This document shows positions 51,907-60,739 of a DNA stretch of 64,000 bases, piece after piece. The notes below the pieces were generated by a model that saw only the letters and a list, made by a program, of their open reading frames with translations, was not told the DNA's origin and made no database searches. This DNA comes from [Clostridium] clostridioforme AGR2157 (GTDB lineage: Bacteria; Bacillota; Clostridia; Lachnospirales; Lachnospiraceae), in the NCBI RefSeq assembly GCF_000424325.1, contig NZ_AUJR01000008.1, positions 1 to 64,000 on the forward strand, given 5' to 3'. Positions within the stretch are counted from its first letter, which is position 1, and each line of letters begins with the position of its first letter. Position numbers and translations under genes: made by a program.

Positions 51907-52737
51907 ATGGAGTTTACAAAAATGCAGGGAACCGGCAATGATTATGTGTATGTGGACTGTTTTAAGGAGACGGTGAGGGATCCGGCAAAGACAGCAATCT
52001 ATGTGAGCGACCGCCATTTTGGCATCGGGTCGGACGGACTGATTCTCATATGCCCCTCCCGGACAGCGGACTGCAGAATGGAGATGTACAACGCGGACGG
52101 TTCCCAGGGAATCATGTGCGGCAACGGTGTGCGCTGCGTGGGAAAATACGTTTACGACCACGGTCTGGTGGATAAGGATAAAAGGACCATCACAGTGGAG
52201 ACACTGGCGGGAATCAAGACGCTGGAGTTAGATACTGAGGATGGCAGAGCGGTGTCCGTTACCGTGGACATGGGGGAAGCAGCCCTCACATCCCGGCTGC
52301 CGGAGGATATCACGGTGGACGGGAAGGAATACAGGTTTGTGGGAATCAATGTTGGAAATCCCCATGCAATCTATTATGTGGACCAGGTGGACAGTCTGGA
52401 TTTGGAGCGGATTGGACCGGCCTTTGAGAACCATGTGCGGTTTGCGCCTGACCGTGTCAATACGGAGTTCATTCATGTGGTGGACCGGAAACACCTTGAG
52501 ATGCGGGTGTGGGAGCGGGGAAGCGGTGAAACCTGGGCATGCGGTACAGGGGCCACGGCCAGCGTCATGGCTTCCATCCTCATGGGATATACGGAGGATG
52601 AGGCGGAGGTGGCTCTGCGCGGAGGAAAGCTGGTGATACGGTATGACAGGGAGTCCGGCCATCTGTTTATGACAGGGCCGGCCGTGGAGGTGTTCCGGGG
52701 CTCTATTGACATACCCGAAGAAATATATTATGATTGA
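51907..52737 (+). CDS. dapF: Diaminopimelate epimerase
   Basis: A 276-residue enzyme converting LL- to meso-diaminopimelate for lysine and peptidoglycan. Both catalytic cysteines are present, in GIMCGNGVRC and TWACGTGAT. It begins MEFTKMQGTGNDYVYVD. ATG 51907 has GGATGGAG 6 bases upstream; an ATG at 51895 does not fit. It is followed by dapL, its direct pathway predecessor. Confidence 0.97.
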   Translation: MEFTKMQGTGNDYVYVDCFKETVRDPAKTAIYVSDRHFGIGSDGLILICPSRTADCRMEMYNADGSQGIMCGNGVRCVGKYVYDHGLVDKDKRTITVETLAGIKTLELDTEDGRAVSVTVDMGEAALTSRLPEDITVDGKEYRFVGINVGNPHAIYYVDQVDSLDLERIGPAFENHVRFAPDRVNTEFIHVVDRKHLEMRVWERGSGETWACGTGATASVMASILMGYTEDEAEVALRGGKLVIRYDRESGHLFMTGPAVEVFRGSIDIPEEIYYD

Positions 52738-52797
52738 TGAGGTGAATTTCATCAATTAATACTTTAAAGCGAAAATGTTTACTATACACTCTCAGGA

Positions 52798-52826
52798 ACC
52801 AGACGCACGACGGCGTGCGTCCTGGT
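52798..52826 (+). other. Strong hairpin in the dapF-dapL intergenic region
   Basis: ACCAGACGCACG pairs with CGTGCGTCCTGGT with one bulged base. No U tract follows. It may be an RNA-processing or partial termination site; the other bases from 52738 to 52951 show no gene or known riboswitch. Confidence 0.4.
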
Positions 52827-52951
52827 ACATCTTTTGCGGCACAGCGGCGGTCATGGGAAAGACATGGCAATTTGTTCTGCGGCGAAAGGCGTATCCGGTT
52901 TTTGGGAGTGTTTTCATATTTAACAGAGACAGAGGACAGGAGGAAACGGAC

Positions 52952-54172
52952 ATGTTTAAGATCAATGAAAATTATTTGAAGCTGCCGGGCAGCTATCTCT
53001 TTTCCGCCATTGCAAAAAAAGTGGCTGCATATGAAAAGGCCAACCCGGACAGGCGGGTCATACGGCTGGGAATCGGGGATGTGACACTTCCCATTGCCCC
53101 GGCCATTGTGGAAGCCATTCACAAGGCGGCGGATGAGATGGGACATGCAGAGACATTTCACGGCTATGCGCCGGATTTGGGCTATGCCTTCCTGCGTGAG
53201 ACGATTGTGGAAAAGGACTACAGGTCATGGGGCTGTCATGTAGAGGCAGACGAGATATTCGTATCGGACGGAGCCAAAAGCGACTGCGGCAATATCCAGG
53301 AGATATTCAGTGAGGACAGCCGCATTGCGGTCTGCGACCCCGTATATCCCGTGTATGTGGATTCCAATGTTATGGCAGGCCGCACAGGTAGTTATGACCC
53401 TGCCACAGGCGTGTGGAGCAATGTGATTTACATGCCCTGTACGGCGCAGAATCATTTTGTGCCGGCGCTTCCGGAGGAAACGCCGGACCTTATTTACCTG
53501 TGTGTGCCCAATAACCCTACAGGAACCACGCTGACCAGGGACCAGCTAAAGGTGTGGGTGGACTACGCTAACAGGGCAGGGGCCGTAATTCTCTATGATG
53601 CTGCTTACGAGGCATATATATCCGAGGAGGATGTGCCTCACAGCATATTTGAGATTCAGGGAGCCAGGACCTGTGCCATTGAGTTCCGTTCCTTCTCAAA
53701 AAAAGCCGGGTTCACAGGCGTGCGTCTGGGATTTACCGTGGTTCCAAAGGATTTGAAATGCGGGGATGTGACGCTCCATTCGCTGTGGGCCAGACGCCAC
53801 GGCACCAAGTTCAACGGGGCCCCCTATATTGAGCAGAGAGCCGGGGAAGCCGTATATTCCGAAGAAGGCAGCCGGCAGGTCATGGAGCAGGTGGCGTATT
53901 ATAAGAGGAATGCCAGGGTAATCTATGACGGGCTGAAGGAAGCGGGCTACACCGTGTTTGGCGGAATCAATTCCCCCTACATCTGGCTTAAGGTGGAGGA
54001 CGGGATGGACAGCTGGGAGTTTTTTGATTATCTTCTGGAACAGGCCAATGTGGTGGGAACACCGGGAAGCGGCTTCGGGCCCAGCGGCCAGGGGTATTTC
54101 CGCCTGACGGCCTTTGGCACCTATGAGAATACGGTGGAGGCTGTAAAACGGATAAAGGCCCTCAGGCGGTAA
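52952..54172 (+). CDS. dapL: LL-diaminopimelate aminotransferase
   Basis: A 406-residue PLP enzyme making LL-diaminopimelate from tetrahydrodipicolinate in one step. Seen: INENYLKLPGSYLFSAIAKKV, RLGIGDVTLPI, the lysine region EFRSFSKKAGFTGVRLGF, and PGSGFGPSGQGYFRLTAFG, which define the DapL family. The ATG at 52952 has GGAGGAAA. With dapF just upstream it gives the aminotransferase variant of the lysine pathway; no dapD, dapC or dapE is needed. Confidence 0.97.
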   Translation: MFKINENYLKLPGSYLFSAIAKKVAAYEKANPDRRVIRLGIGDVTLPIAPAIVEAIHKAADEMGHAETFHGYAPDLGYAFLRETIVEKDYRSWGCHVEADEIFVSDGAKSDCGNIQEIFSEDSRIAVCDPVYPVYVDSNVMAGRTGSYDPATGVWSNVIYMPCTAQNHFVPALPEETPDLIYLCVPNNPTGTTLTRDQLKVWVDYANRAGAVILYDAAYEAYISEEDVPHSIFEIQGARTCAIEFRSFSKKAGFTGVRLGFTVVPKDLKCGDVTLHSLWARRHGTKFNGAPYIEQRAGEAVYSEEGSRQVMEQVAYYKRNARVIYDGLKEAGYTVFGGINSPYIWLKVEDGMDSWEFFDYLLEQANVVGTPGSGFGPSGQGYFRLTAFGTYENTVEAVKRIKALRR

Positions 54173-54246
54173 CGGCGGCAGAGCGTGAGACTGAAAAAAT
54201 GTGCTGACGCGCCAAGGGCAGGAGAACAGGGAGGCAAGGGAGTAAT

Positions 54247-54681
54247 ATGGATGATATCGACCGCAAGATACTAAAGCTTTTACAGGACAATGCCAGGGTT
54301 TCCCTAAAGACCATCGCAGAGAATACATTTTTATCCTCTCCGGCGGTATCTGCCAGGATTGAACGCCTGGAAAAGGAGGGAATCATAACCGGTTATCATG
54401 CCGCGGTGGATCCGGTGAAGCTGGGGTATCACATACTGGCATATATTAACCTGGAAGTGATACCGGAGGACAAGGAGCAGTTCTATGCCTATGCCGAGGA
54501 GGTCCCCAATATACTGGAGTGCAGCTGTGTCACCGGAGGATTTTCCATGTTGTTAAAGGTTACCTTTAAGAGTACCATGGAACTGGATATGTTCATAGGG
54601 CAGCTGCAGAAATTCGGCAGGACAAGCACACAAATCGTATTTTCCACCCATGTGGGCCCTAGAGGAGTGGATGTGGACTAA
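54247..54681 (+). CDS. Lrp/AsnC-family regulator
   Basis: A 144-residue protein: N-terminal helix-turn-helix (DIDRKILKLLQDNARVSLKTIAENTFLSSPAVSARIERLEKEGII) and a C-terminal RAM effector domain (AYINLEVIPEDKEQF ... VTGGFSMLLKVTF). It probably senses an amino acid. Placed 75 bases behind dapL, it may feel lysine or regulate the dap genes (inference). Confidence 0.93.
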   Translation: MDDIDRKILKLLQDNARVSLKTIAENTFLSSPAVSARIERLEKEGIITGYHAAVDPVKLGYHILAYINLEVIPEDKEQFYAYAEEVPNILECSCVTGGFSMLLKVTFKSTMELDMFIGQLQKFGRTSTQIVFSTHVGPRGVDVD

Positions 54682-54762
54682 ATTTAGTTCCAGGTTCAGT
54701 CAACATTTGTCTTACTTTCACATATGGTATAATGTAGAGTCATATATGAAGGAGAATCTGGT

Positions 54763-55545
54763 ATGACAGATGTTAAGAGAGTCATAATTGATGCCGGCCA
54801 CGGCGGCGAAGAGCCGGGCGCCATGTACGACGGGCGCCGGGAAAAAGACGATACCCTGCGGCTGGCTCTTGCGATAGGACGGATATTGGAGAATAATGGG
54901 GTGGATGTGGTATATACCAGGACCACGGATGTATACGACACACCTCTTGAGAAGGCTCAGATAGCAAACCAGTCAGGGGCTGATTATTTTGTGTCCATTC
55001 ACCGGAATGCCTTCCCTGTGCCGGGAGCGGCAAGCGGCGCCATGACGCTGGTGTATCAGGATGCGGGTGTGCCTGCCATGCTGGCGGATAATATCCAGCG
55101 CAATCTGGTGGAAACAGGGTTCAGGGACCTGGGGGTACAGGAGCGTCCCGGTCTTATCGTGCTGCGAAATACACAGATGCCTGCAGTACTGGTGGAAGCG
55201 GGATTTATTGATAGTCCGGAAGACAACCTGCTTTTAGATGAGAATTTCGATGCCATTGCCCAGGCCATAGCAGACGGTGTGCTGGAAACCATCCGGCAGC
55301 AGGAGGCGCAGCGGCCTGAATATTATCAGGTCCAGGTGGGAGCCTTCCGCACCAGGATGCCGGCAGACAGGCTGGTAAATGAGCTCCAGGCCAGCGGCCT
55401 CCCGGCCTTCCTGGTTTACGACGACGGGCTGTACAAGGTAAGGGTTGGCGCTTTCCTCAATATGGACCATGCGGTACAGATGGAGAGGAACCTGAGAAAC
55501 ATGGGGTATCCCACTGTTCTGGTGAGGGAACGGGCCATATACTGA
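54763..55545 (+). CDS. N-acetylmuramoyl-L-alanine amidase (Amidase_3) with SPOR domain
   Basis: A 260-residue protein. The amidase domain has the zinc ligands in DAGHGG, in REKDD and in SIHRN, and the catalytic glutamate in LVEAGF. A SPOR domain follows (YYQVQVGAFRTRMPADRLVNELQASG ... YKVRVGAFLNMDHA). No signal peptide or membrane anchor is present from the ATG at 54763, although GAAGGAGAA supports that start. It may be exported by other means or act in the mother cell or after lysis. It is flanked by a bidirectional terminator. Confidence 0.9.
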   Translation: MTDVKRVIIDAGHGGEEPGAMYDGRREKDDTLRLALAIGRILENNGVDVVYTRTTDVYDTPLEKAQIANQSGADYFVSIHRNAFPVPGAASGAMTLVYQDAGVPAMLADNIQRNLVETGFRDLGVQERPGLIVLRNTQMPAVLVEAGFIDSPEDNLLLDENFDAIAQAIADGVLETIRQQEAQRPEYYQVQVGAFRTRMPADRLVNELQASGLPAFLVYDDGLYKVRVGAFLNMDHAVQMERNLRNMGYPTVLVRERAIY

Positions 55546-55586
55546 TGGGTGTAATGTAAAAAACTGCTAAACACATACAGAATAAA

Positions 55587-55624
55587 TGCCGCAGGTCAAA
55601 TTCTCTTGGATTTGGCCTGCGGCA
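55587..55624. terminator. Bidirectional terminator between the amidase gene and malQ
   Basis: A 15-bp stem (55587-55601 with 55610-55624, one G-T pair) with an 8-base loop. The minus side reads into TTTATT, the plus side into GCTTTC. Confidence 0.8.
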
Positions 55625-55640
55625 GCTTTCATATGTCCTA

Positions 55641-57140
55641 TCACCAGTTCCAGCGCCCGTAGCGCAGTGTGACGGAGGCAATGGTTTTCACTAACTGGTC
55701 CGACATCTGGCCGGGAAGAAGGCGCCATTTCCAGTTGGTGCCAACGGTGGAAGGGGTGTTGATGCGGCAGTCATTGTCCAGGCCCATGTAATCCTGGAGG
55801 GGGATGATGCATATTCTGGCCTGGCTGCGCATAATCAGGCTGATGAAGGACATATGCAGACGGTTTGCGGGGGTGCAGCTGTCACAGAGATAATCCCTGG
55901 CCAGCTTCCGCTCCTGGGCCGTGATGGAGGCGTACCATCCTTTGATGGTTTCATTGTCATGGGTGCCGGTGTAGGCCACACAGTTTTCAGGGTAGTTGTG
56001 GGGAAGATAATCGCCGGCACAGCCGGAATCCCTGGAATCAAATGCAAATTCCAGCACCTTCATGCCCGGAAATCCGCTGTCTTTTACAAGCTGTCTGACG
56101 GAGTCTGTCACATATCCCAGGTCCTCGGCAATGATTTCCTTTTCTCCTAACGTATTTCTCACCATGTGGAAGAAGCCGATTCCCGGTCCCTGCTCCCAAT
56201 GGCCTCCGATGGCAGTGGCGGAACCGGCCGGAATGGAATAATACTGGTCAAATCCCCGGAAATGGTCAATTCTCACCACATCATAAAGTTTATAACAGTA
56301 GGACAGGCGGGCCAGCCACCATTCATAGCCCGTGCTGCGGTGGTATTCCCAGCGGTACAGGGGATTGCCCCAGACCTGCCCTGCGGCAGAAAAGCCGTCA
56401 GGAGGGCAGCCTGCAACTGCGGTGGGTATATTGTCCCTGTCCAGCTCAAAGAGTTCGGGGTGGGCCCATGTGTCGGCGCTGTCCATGGCCACATAGATGG
56501 GAATGTCCCCTATGATGCGGATTCCGTTGGCATTGGCATAGGATTTTAGTTTTTTCCACTGCTGGCTGAATTTGAACTGAAGGTATTGGTGGAATTCTAT
56601 GTCGTAATATAGCTCCCTGCGGTAGTAATCCAGGGCATTCTGCCAGCGAAGGCGGATGTCCTGTGCCCACTGGGTCCAGGCGGTTCCTCCGAACCGGGTC
56701 TTCACTGCCATGAAAAGGGCGTAATCCTCCAGCCACCATCTGTTTTCCTCCATGAATTTCCCAAACTCCGGGTCAAGGCTTATGCTGCTCCTCTCATAGG
56801 CTTTTCTGAGCAGGGGGAACCGCTCTTCGTAAATCTTTGCGTAGTCCACAAAATCCGGCTGGCTGCCGAAGTCGGCCCGGCTGCATTCTTCCTCTGTAAG
56901 GACGCCCTCCTGGATAAGGTCCTCCAGACTTATGAAATAGGGATTGCCTGCAAAGGTGGAAAAGGACTGGTAGGGGGAATCCCCGTAACTGGTGGGGCCC
57001 AGGGGGAGAATCTGCCAGTAGGACTGGCCGGCCTCTTTTAAACGGTCCACGAATTCGTAGGCCTCCTTTGAAAAGCAGCCGATTCCATATCTGGAGGGAA
57101 GGCTGGTGATGGATAGTAAGATTCCGCTTTCTCGTTTCAT
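55641..57140 (-). CDS. malQ: 4-alpha-glucanotransferase
   Basis: A 499-residue GH77 enzyme moving glucan chains between maltodextrins and releasing glucose. Seen: ITSLPSRYGIGCF, YWQILPLGPTSYGDSPYQSFSTFAGNP, RIIGDIPIYVAMDSADTW, DVVRIDHFRGFDQYYSIPAG (nucleophile Asp), IIAEDLGYVTD and YTGTHDNETIKGW. AAAGGAG precedes the ATG. It lies behind the phosphatase gene, with which it is probably co-transcribed. Confidence 0.97.
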   Translation of the reverse strand: MKRESGILLSITSLPSRYGIGCFSKEAYEFVDRLKEAGQSYWQILPLGPTSYGDSPYQSFSTFAGNPYFISLEDLIQEGVLTEEECSRADFGSQPDFVDYAKIYEERFPLLRKAYERSSISLDPEFGKFMEENRWWLEDYALFMAVKTRFGGTAWTQWAQDIRLRWQNALDYYRRELYYDIEFHQYLQFKFSQQWKKLKSYANANGIRIIGDIPIYVAMDSADTWAHPELFELDRDNIPTAVAGCPPDGFSAAGQVWGNPLYRWEYHRSTGYEWWLARLSYCYKLYDVVRIDHFRGFDQYYSIPAGSATAIGGHWEQGPGIGFFHMVRNTLGEKEIIAEDLGYVTDSVRQLVKDSGFPGMKVLEFAFDSRDSGCAGDYLPHNYPENCVAYTGTHDNETIKGWYASITAQERKLARDYLCDSCTPANRLHMSFISLIMRSQARICIIPLQDYMGLDNDCRINTPSTVGTNWKWRLLPGQMSDQLVKTIASVTLRYGRWNW

Positions 57141-57170
57141 ATCTATATGCTCCTTTTAGCAGGCATTGGT

Positions 57171-58043
57171 CTAGTATTCTGTGATGATTCCAAAATGGTC
57201 TGATACAACGGGACAGGATGTGCCGTCGTATATGGTTCTGGAGGAAATAACCGGCACCCTGCGGCTGGTCCAGATGTAATCAATGCGCATTCCGGATATA
57301 TCTCCCTGTTCCCGCCATCCGTCAATGGCATTTGCCACCGTGACGCCTGAATCCCTGGAGACAGCCAGGTCATATGTGTCAAACCAGCCTGAGGCCAGAA
57401 TCAGATCCCGTCCCTGGCCGGTTACATGGGCCGGGGAGTTGAAATCCCCCATGAGCCACAGCTGTTTTCCGGATAAGGGGGCCAGGCCGTTGCATATGCG
57501 TTTCCATTGTCCCTCAAAGGGTTCCTCGCTGTCATTCCACCAACCCATGTGGACACTGTAAAAATATTCATCTCCGTATTCTGTCCGGGTATTGATTCCA
57601 AGTATTTTGCGGGTCTTCCAGTTTTCATAATCCCGGATGCCGGTGATGTAAAACTGGCTGGTCCCCAGTATGGGAGAACGGCTGAGGACGGCCAGGCCCT
57701 CGTCGTATTTTCCGTATCCTATCTTGGCCGGGGTCCAGGTCCATTGGTAGGAAACACCGGCCCGGGCCAGGAGCAGCGCTAGGTTAAAGGCGTGGTTGTC
57801 TGCCCGGATGACTGTTCGGGGCGCGCAGGGGGAGTACGGACTCAAGTCTTTGGTGCAGCAGGGGACGCAGCCGGATTCCCGCAGCCGGCCGGAGGCTGCG
57901 GGGAGAGCGCTCCTGGACTGGTTGACCTCCTGGAGGGCTATGATATCCGGCTTGATTTGGACAAGGGAGCCGGCAAAGGCGGCGAGCTTGGATGCATAAT
58001 CCGGTTCCGCCAGACTGTGTGTGTTAAGCGTCATTATTTTCAT
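57171..58043 (-). CDS. mapP: EEP-family phosphatase, probable maltose 6'-phosphate phosphatase
   Basis: A 290-residue endonuclease/exonuclease/phosphatase-fold protein. Seen in order: TLNTHS, IALQEVN, YSVHMGWW, GDFNSP, MRIDYIW and SDHFG, the metal and catalytic residues of the fold. In Enterococcus and Lactobacillus a member called MapP removes phosphate from maltose 6'-phosphate and is encoded next to the maltose PTS (known). Here it lies between a PTS EII gene and malQ, so this role is likely; general nuclease activity is the alternative. It has no signal peptide. Confidence 0.75.
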   Translation of the reverse strand: MKIMTLNTHSLAEPDYASKLAAFAGSLVQIKPDIIALQEVNQSRSALPAASGRLRESGCVPCCTKDLSPYSPCAPRTVIRADNHAFNLALLLARAGVSYQWTWTPAKIGYGKYDEGLAVLSRSPILGTSQFYITGIRDYENWKTRKILGINTRTEYGDEYFYSVHMGWWNDSEEPFEGQWKRICNGLAPLSGKQLWLMGDFNSPAHVTGQGRDLILASGWFDTYDLAVSRDSGVTVANAIDGWREQGDISGMRIDYIWTSRRVPVISSRTIYDGTSCPVVSDHFGIITEY

Positions 58044-58109
58044 ATTACCTGTCTCCGGTGGTTTTCAGTTACAGCAGATTGCTGTGGTGCGTCAGTTACA
58101 GCGCGCAGT

Positions 58110-60350
58110 TTACAGTATATCATTGATATCGGATTTGAGCACATCTGCTTTCGGTCCGTAGATGGCCTGGATGCCGCCATCCTTTTTAATCAGTCCCATG
58201 GTGCCCTCTGCCTTCCATTGGGGCAGTTCGGCTACCTTATCCACGTCCCTTACCGTGACGCGCAGCCGGGTCATGCAGGCGTCCACCAGGACAATGTTAT
58301 CCCTGCCGCCCAGGAGGGAGATGATGCGCTCAGCCTGGCTGTTTCCGGATGATTTGGATCCGGCCTGGCCCTGGCTGTTCTCTGAGGCAGAGTCGTCGGT
58401 ATAGTTGCCCAGTCTGCCTGGGGTGGCAAAGTGGAGCCTTCCTATCATGAAATAGGCGATTGCATATCCTGCGGCAAAGAATACAGCCACACAGAGGATA
58501 AAGTTAACCAGGTCTCCGCCAAGTCCTGCACGGATGGACATGGGAACGCGCGTCAGGAATTCCAGGTTGCCAAAGGAATGCAGCCTGAGGTGGATGATGC
58601 CGGCCATGGCAAACGCGCATCCCTGCAGCACTGCGTATACCAGATACAGCGGAAGGGCGCAGAACATGAACATAAATTCCAGAGGCTCCGTGACACCTGT
58701 AAGAAATACGGCCAGCACAGTGGAGATGAACATGGAACGGTAATTATGGCGCTTATCCGGGTCTACGCGGCGGTACATGGCCAGGGCAATGCCCAGAAGG
58801 AGCCCTGTGGCGCCAATCATCTGTCCCACCTTGAAACGCGCAGGGGTAATGGTGGACAGCAGGTTCTGGTATCCCGCCATGTCGCCCGCGTCCTTAAGGT
58901 TGATAAGGTCTGTTGCCCAGGCCAGCCACAGCGGGTCCTGCCCAAAGACCCGGGAACCTGCGTTGACGCCTGTGAGGATGGTATAAGTGCCTCCGAAGGA
59001 GGTATAATTCATGGGTATGGTCAGCATATGGTGCAGGCCGAAGGGGAGGAGAAGCCTCTCCAGGGTTCCGTAGATAAAGGGGGCCAGCACAGGCGAGGTG
59101 GAGGAGGAGTTGGCAATCCACACGCCGAAGGAGTTAATGCCGGTCTGGACCACAGGCCATAGGATGGCCAGCACCAGGGAGATGATTACGGACCAGAGGA
59201 TGACCATCATGGGGACGAAGCGTTTGCCGTTGAAGAAGGCCAGGGCGTCCGGCAGCTTCCTGTAATTATAATATTTATTGTAAATGACTCCGCCTGCAAA
59301 GCCTGATATGATGCCCACGAACACGCCCATGTTCAGTGCGGGAGCGCCCAGGACCGATGTGAAATATCCGTTTACAAGGATTTCCTGGCCCAGCAGGGTC
59401 CGGGTGACGGCGGCCGGGTCATTCAGTTCGGCGCTGCTGACTCCAAAGAGGGCGCCGGTTATAACATTGATGAGGATGAAGGCAATGACAGCCGCAAATG
59501 CGCCGCCGGCCCGTTCCTTTGCCCAGGAGCCGCCGATGGCAACAGCAAACAGGATGTGCAGGTTGTTGATTACGGCCCAGCCTATGGTTTCCATGGTGCT
59601 TCCGATTGTAAGGACAGCGCCCATATCCCCGCCCGCCATCTGTATCAGCTTTCCTACGCTGATCATCAGTCCGGCTGCGGGCATGACGGCAATGACTGTC
59701 ATCAGCACCTTGCCCAGCTTTTGGAGGAAGTCAAAATTTATCAGGGATTTTCCGGCCTTTCCGATTTTCCTGTCCGCGGTGTCTGTGAGGGAAGACGCAT
59801 TTGCTGCCGGGGAGCCATCTGGATTTTGGAGGGCGGTTGTCTCGGCTTCTGCGGCCCCGTCCGGCGGACAATGGTCTAAAACCGTTATCACGGCATCTGT
59901 ACCCGCCTTTACAGGACCTGTGAAGGCATTCATGGAACGGCCTTCCATTCCGCCGCATATGAGGACAGGCGTGATGGTATTGACCTGCTTTTCCTCAAGG
60001 GCCTTTAAATCGGCTTTTGCCAACAGGTCGCCGGCCTTTACCTTATCTCCGGCCTTTACACAGCACTGGAAGCATTCTCCCTTTAAGGCCACGGTCTCCA
60101 GGCCGAAGTGGACCATGACCTCTATGCCGTTCCCGGAACGCAGACCATAGGCGTGGAGGGTCTCTGCTACGGAAACCACCTCTGCGTCAATGGGACTGAC
60201 CAGATTGCCGTCCTGAGGCAGGATGGCAACGCCGTCTCCTATGATTTTCTGTGAGAATACAGGGTCCGGCACTTCCTCTAATGGGACCGCTGTCCCGGTT
60301 AAAGGGGAGAGAATCCTGATTCCAATACAGCCGTCAGTGTTCTTGTTCAT
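58110..60350 (-). CDS. malT: PTS EIIACB permease of the glucose/maltose family
   Basis: A 746-residue protein with the unusual order EIIA-EIIC-EIIB. EIIA (1-150) has His66 and the phosphorylated His81 (GIEVMVHFGLET). EIIC (about 210-610) has MPAAGLMISVGKL, NLHILFAVAIGGSWAK, LPFGLHHMLTIP and GVTEPLEFMFMF. EIIB (about 670-746) has the phosphorylated cysteine in LVDACMTRLRV. With MapP, MalQ and a LacI regulator the substrate is probably maltose (inference); GlcNAc or glucose are alternatives. AGGAGG lies before ATG 60350; a long upstream frame is not translated. Confidence 0.88.
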   Translation of the reverse strand: MNKNTDGCIGIRILSPLTGTAVPLEEVPDPVFSQKIIGDGVAILPQDGNLVSPIDAEVVSVAETLHAYGLRSGNGIEVMVHFGLETVALKGECFQCCVKAGDKVKAGDLLAKADLKALEEKQVNTITPVLICGGMEGRSMNAFTGPVKAGTDAVITVLDHCPPDGAAEAETTALQNPDGSPAANASSLTDTADRKIGKAGKSLINFDFLQKLGKVLMTVIAVMPAAGLMISVGKLIQMAGGDMGAVLTIGSTMETIGWAVINNLHILFAVAIGGSWAKERAGGAFAAVIAFILINVITGALFGVSSAELNDPAAVTRTLLGQEILVNGYFTSVLGAPALNMGVFVGIISGFAGGVIYNKYYNYRKLPDALAFFNGKRFVPMMVILWSVIISLVLAILWPVVQTGINSFGVWIANSSSTSPVLAPFIYGTLERLLLPFGLHHMLTIPMNYTSFGGTYTILTGVNAGSRVFGQDPLWLAWATDLINLKDAGDMAGYQNLLSTITPARFKVGQMIGATGLLLGIALAMYRRVDPDKRHNYRSMFISTVLAVFLTGVTEPLEFMFMFCALPLYLVYAVLQGCAFAMAGIIHLRLHSFGNLEFLTRVPMSIRAGLGGDLVNFILCVAVFFAAGYAIAYFMIGRLHFATPGRLGNYTDDSASENSQGQAGSKSSGNSQAERIISLLGGRDNIVLVDACMTRLRVTVRDVDKVAELPQWKAEGTMGLIKKDGGIQAIYGPKADVLKSDINDIL

Positions 60351-60386
60351 ATGTAACCTCCTGAGTTTAATTGTTGCACTGTTTGC

Positions 60387-60431
60387 GCAACCGATTGCAT
60401 TAAATATAGTCCGGTTGTCTGAAGAATGCAA
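60387..60431 (-). promoter_or_regulatory. Promoter and LacI-type operator of the maltose PTS gene
   Basis: On the minus strand TTGCAT (60431-60426), 17 bases, TATATT (60408-60403). The operator GCAACCGATTGC (60387-60398), with a central CG and GCAA/TTGC arms, covers the transcription start. This matches the operator style of MalR-like LacI regulators. Confidence 0.6.
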
Positions 60432-60549
60432 TAGATATTTTGAAAATCTTGTGTTTTCTACGTTTTGGACAAAAATAGCTCCAGGCATTTGTGCAATTTT
60501 CTTAAAAGAGAATGCAAATGAGCGGGGTTGGGGGGTGCGCAAACAGAGC

Positions 60550-60587
60550 GCAAACGAGTTGACAAAAATTGCATTAAACTTTACAAT
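60550..60587 (+). promoter_or_regulatory. Promoter of the LacI-family gene with overlapping operator
   Basis: TTGACA (60559-60564), 17 bases, TACAAT (60582-60587). A degenerate LacI-like site GCAAACGAGTTGAC (60550-60563) overlaps the -35 box, which suggests self-repression. Confidence 0.6.
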
Positions 60588-60617
60588 ATAGGAAGGGTGT
60601 ATATGAATTGCGGAGAT

Positions 60618-60679
60618 GGATTCGGTCAGCGGATTCGGTCAGCGGATTCGGTCAGCGGATCCTGGCAGCGGATCCGGAC
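60618..60679 (+). repeat. 13-bp tandem repeats in the lacI leader
   Basis: GGATTCGGTCAGC occurs three times exactly (60618, 60631, 60644), then GGATCCTGGCAGC (60657) and a partial fifth unit. They lie in the untranslated leader about 60 bases before the ribosome binding site. Copy number may vary between strains. Confidence 0.85.
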
Positions 60680-60739
60680 AATGGGTTTATATACATCCCC
60701 GTGACGATGAAAATGAAACGCATATTAAGGAGGCTGTTT

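Noticed and set aside
52738-52951. Lysine riboswitch before dapL
   Set aside because: Only one strong hairpin is present and no conserved lysine aptamer segments were found.
60618-60679. 13-bp repeats as CRISPR or origin iterons
   Set aside because: Too short and few, no spacers, no dnaA/rep gene; they are a simple tandem duplication in a leader.
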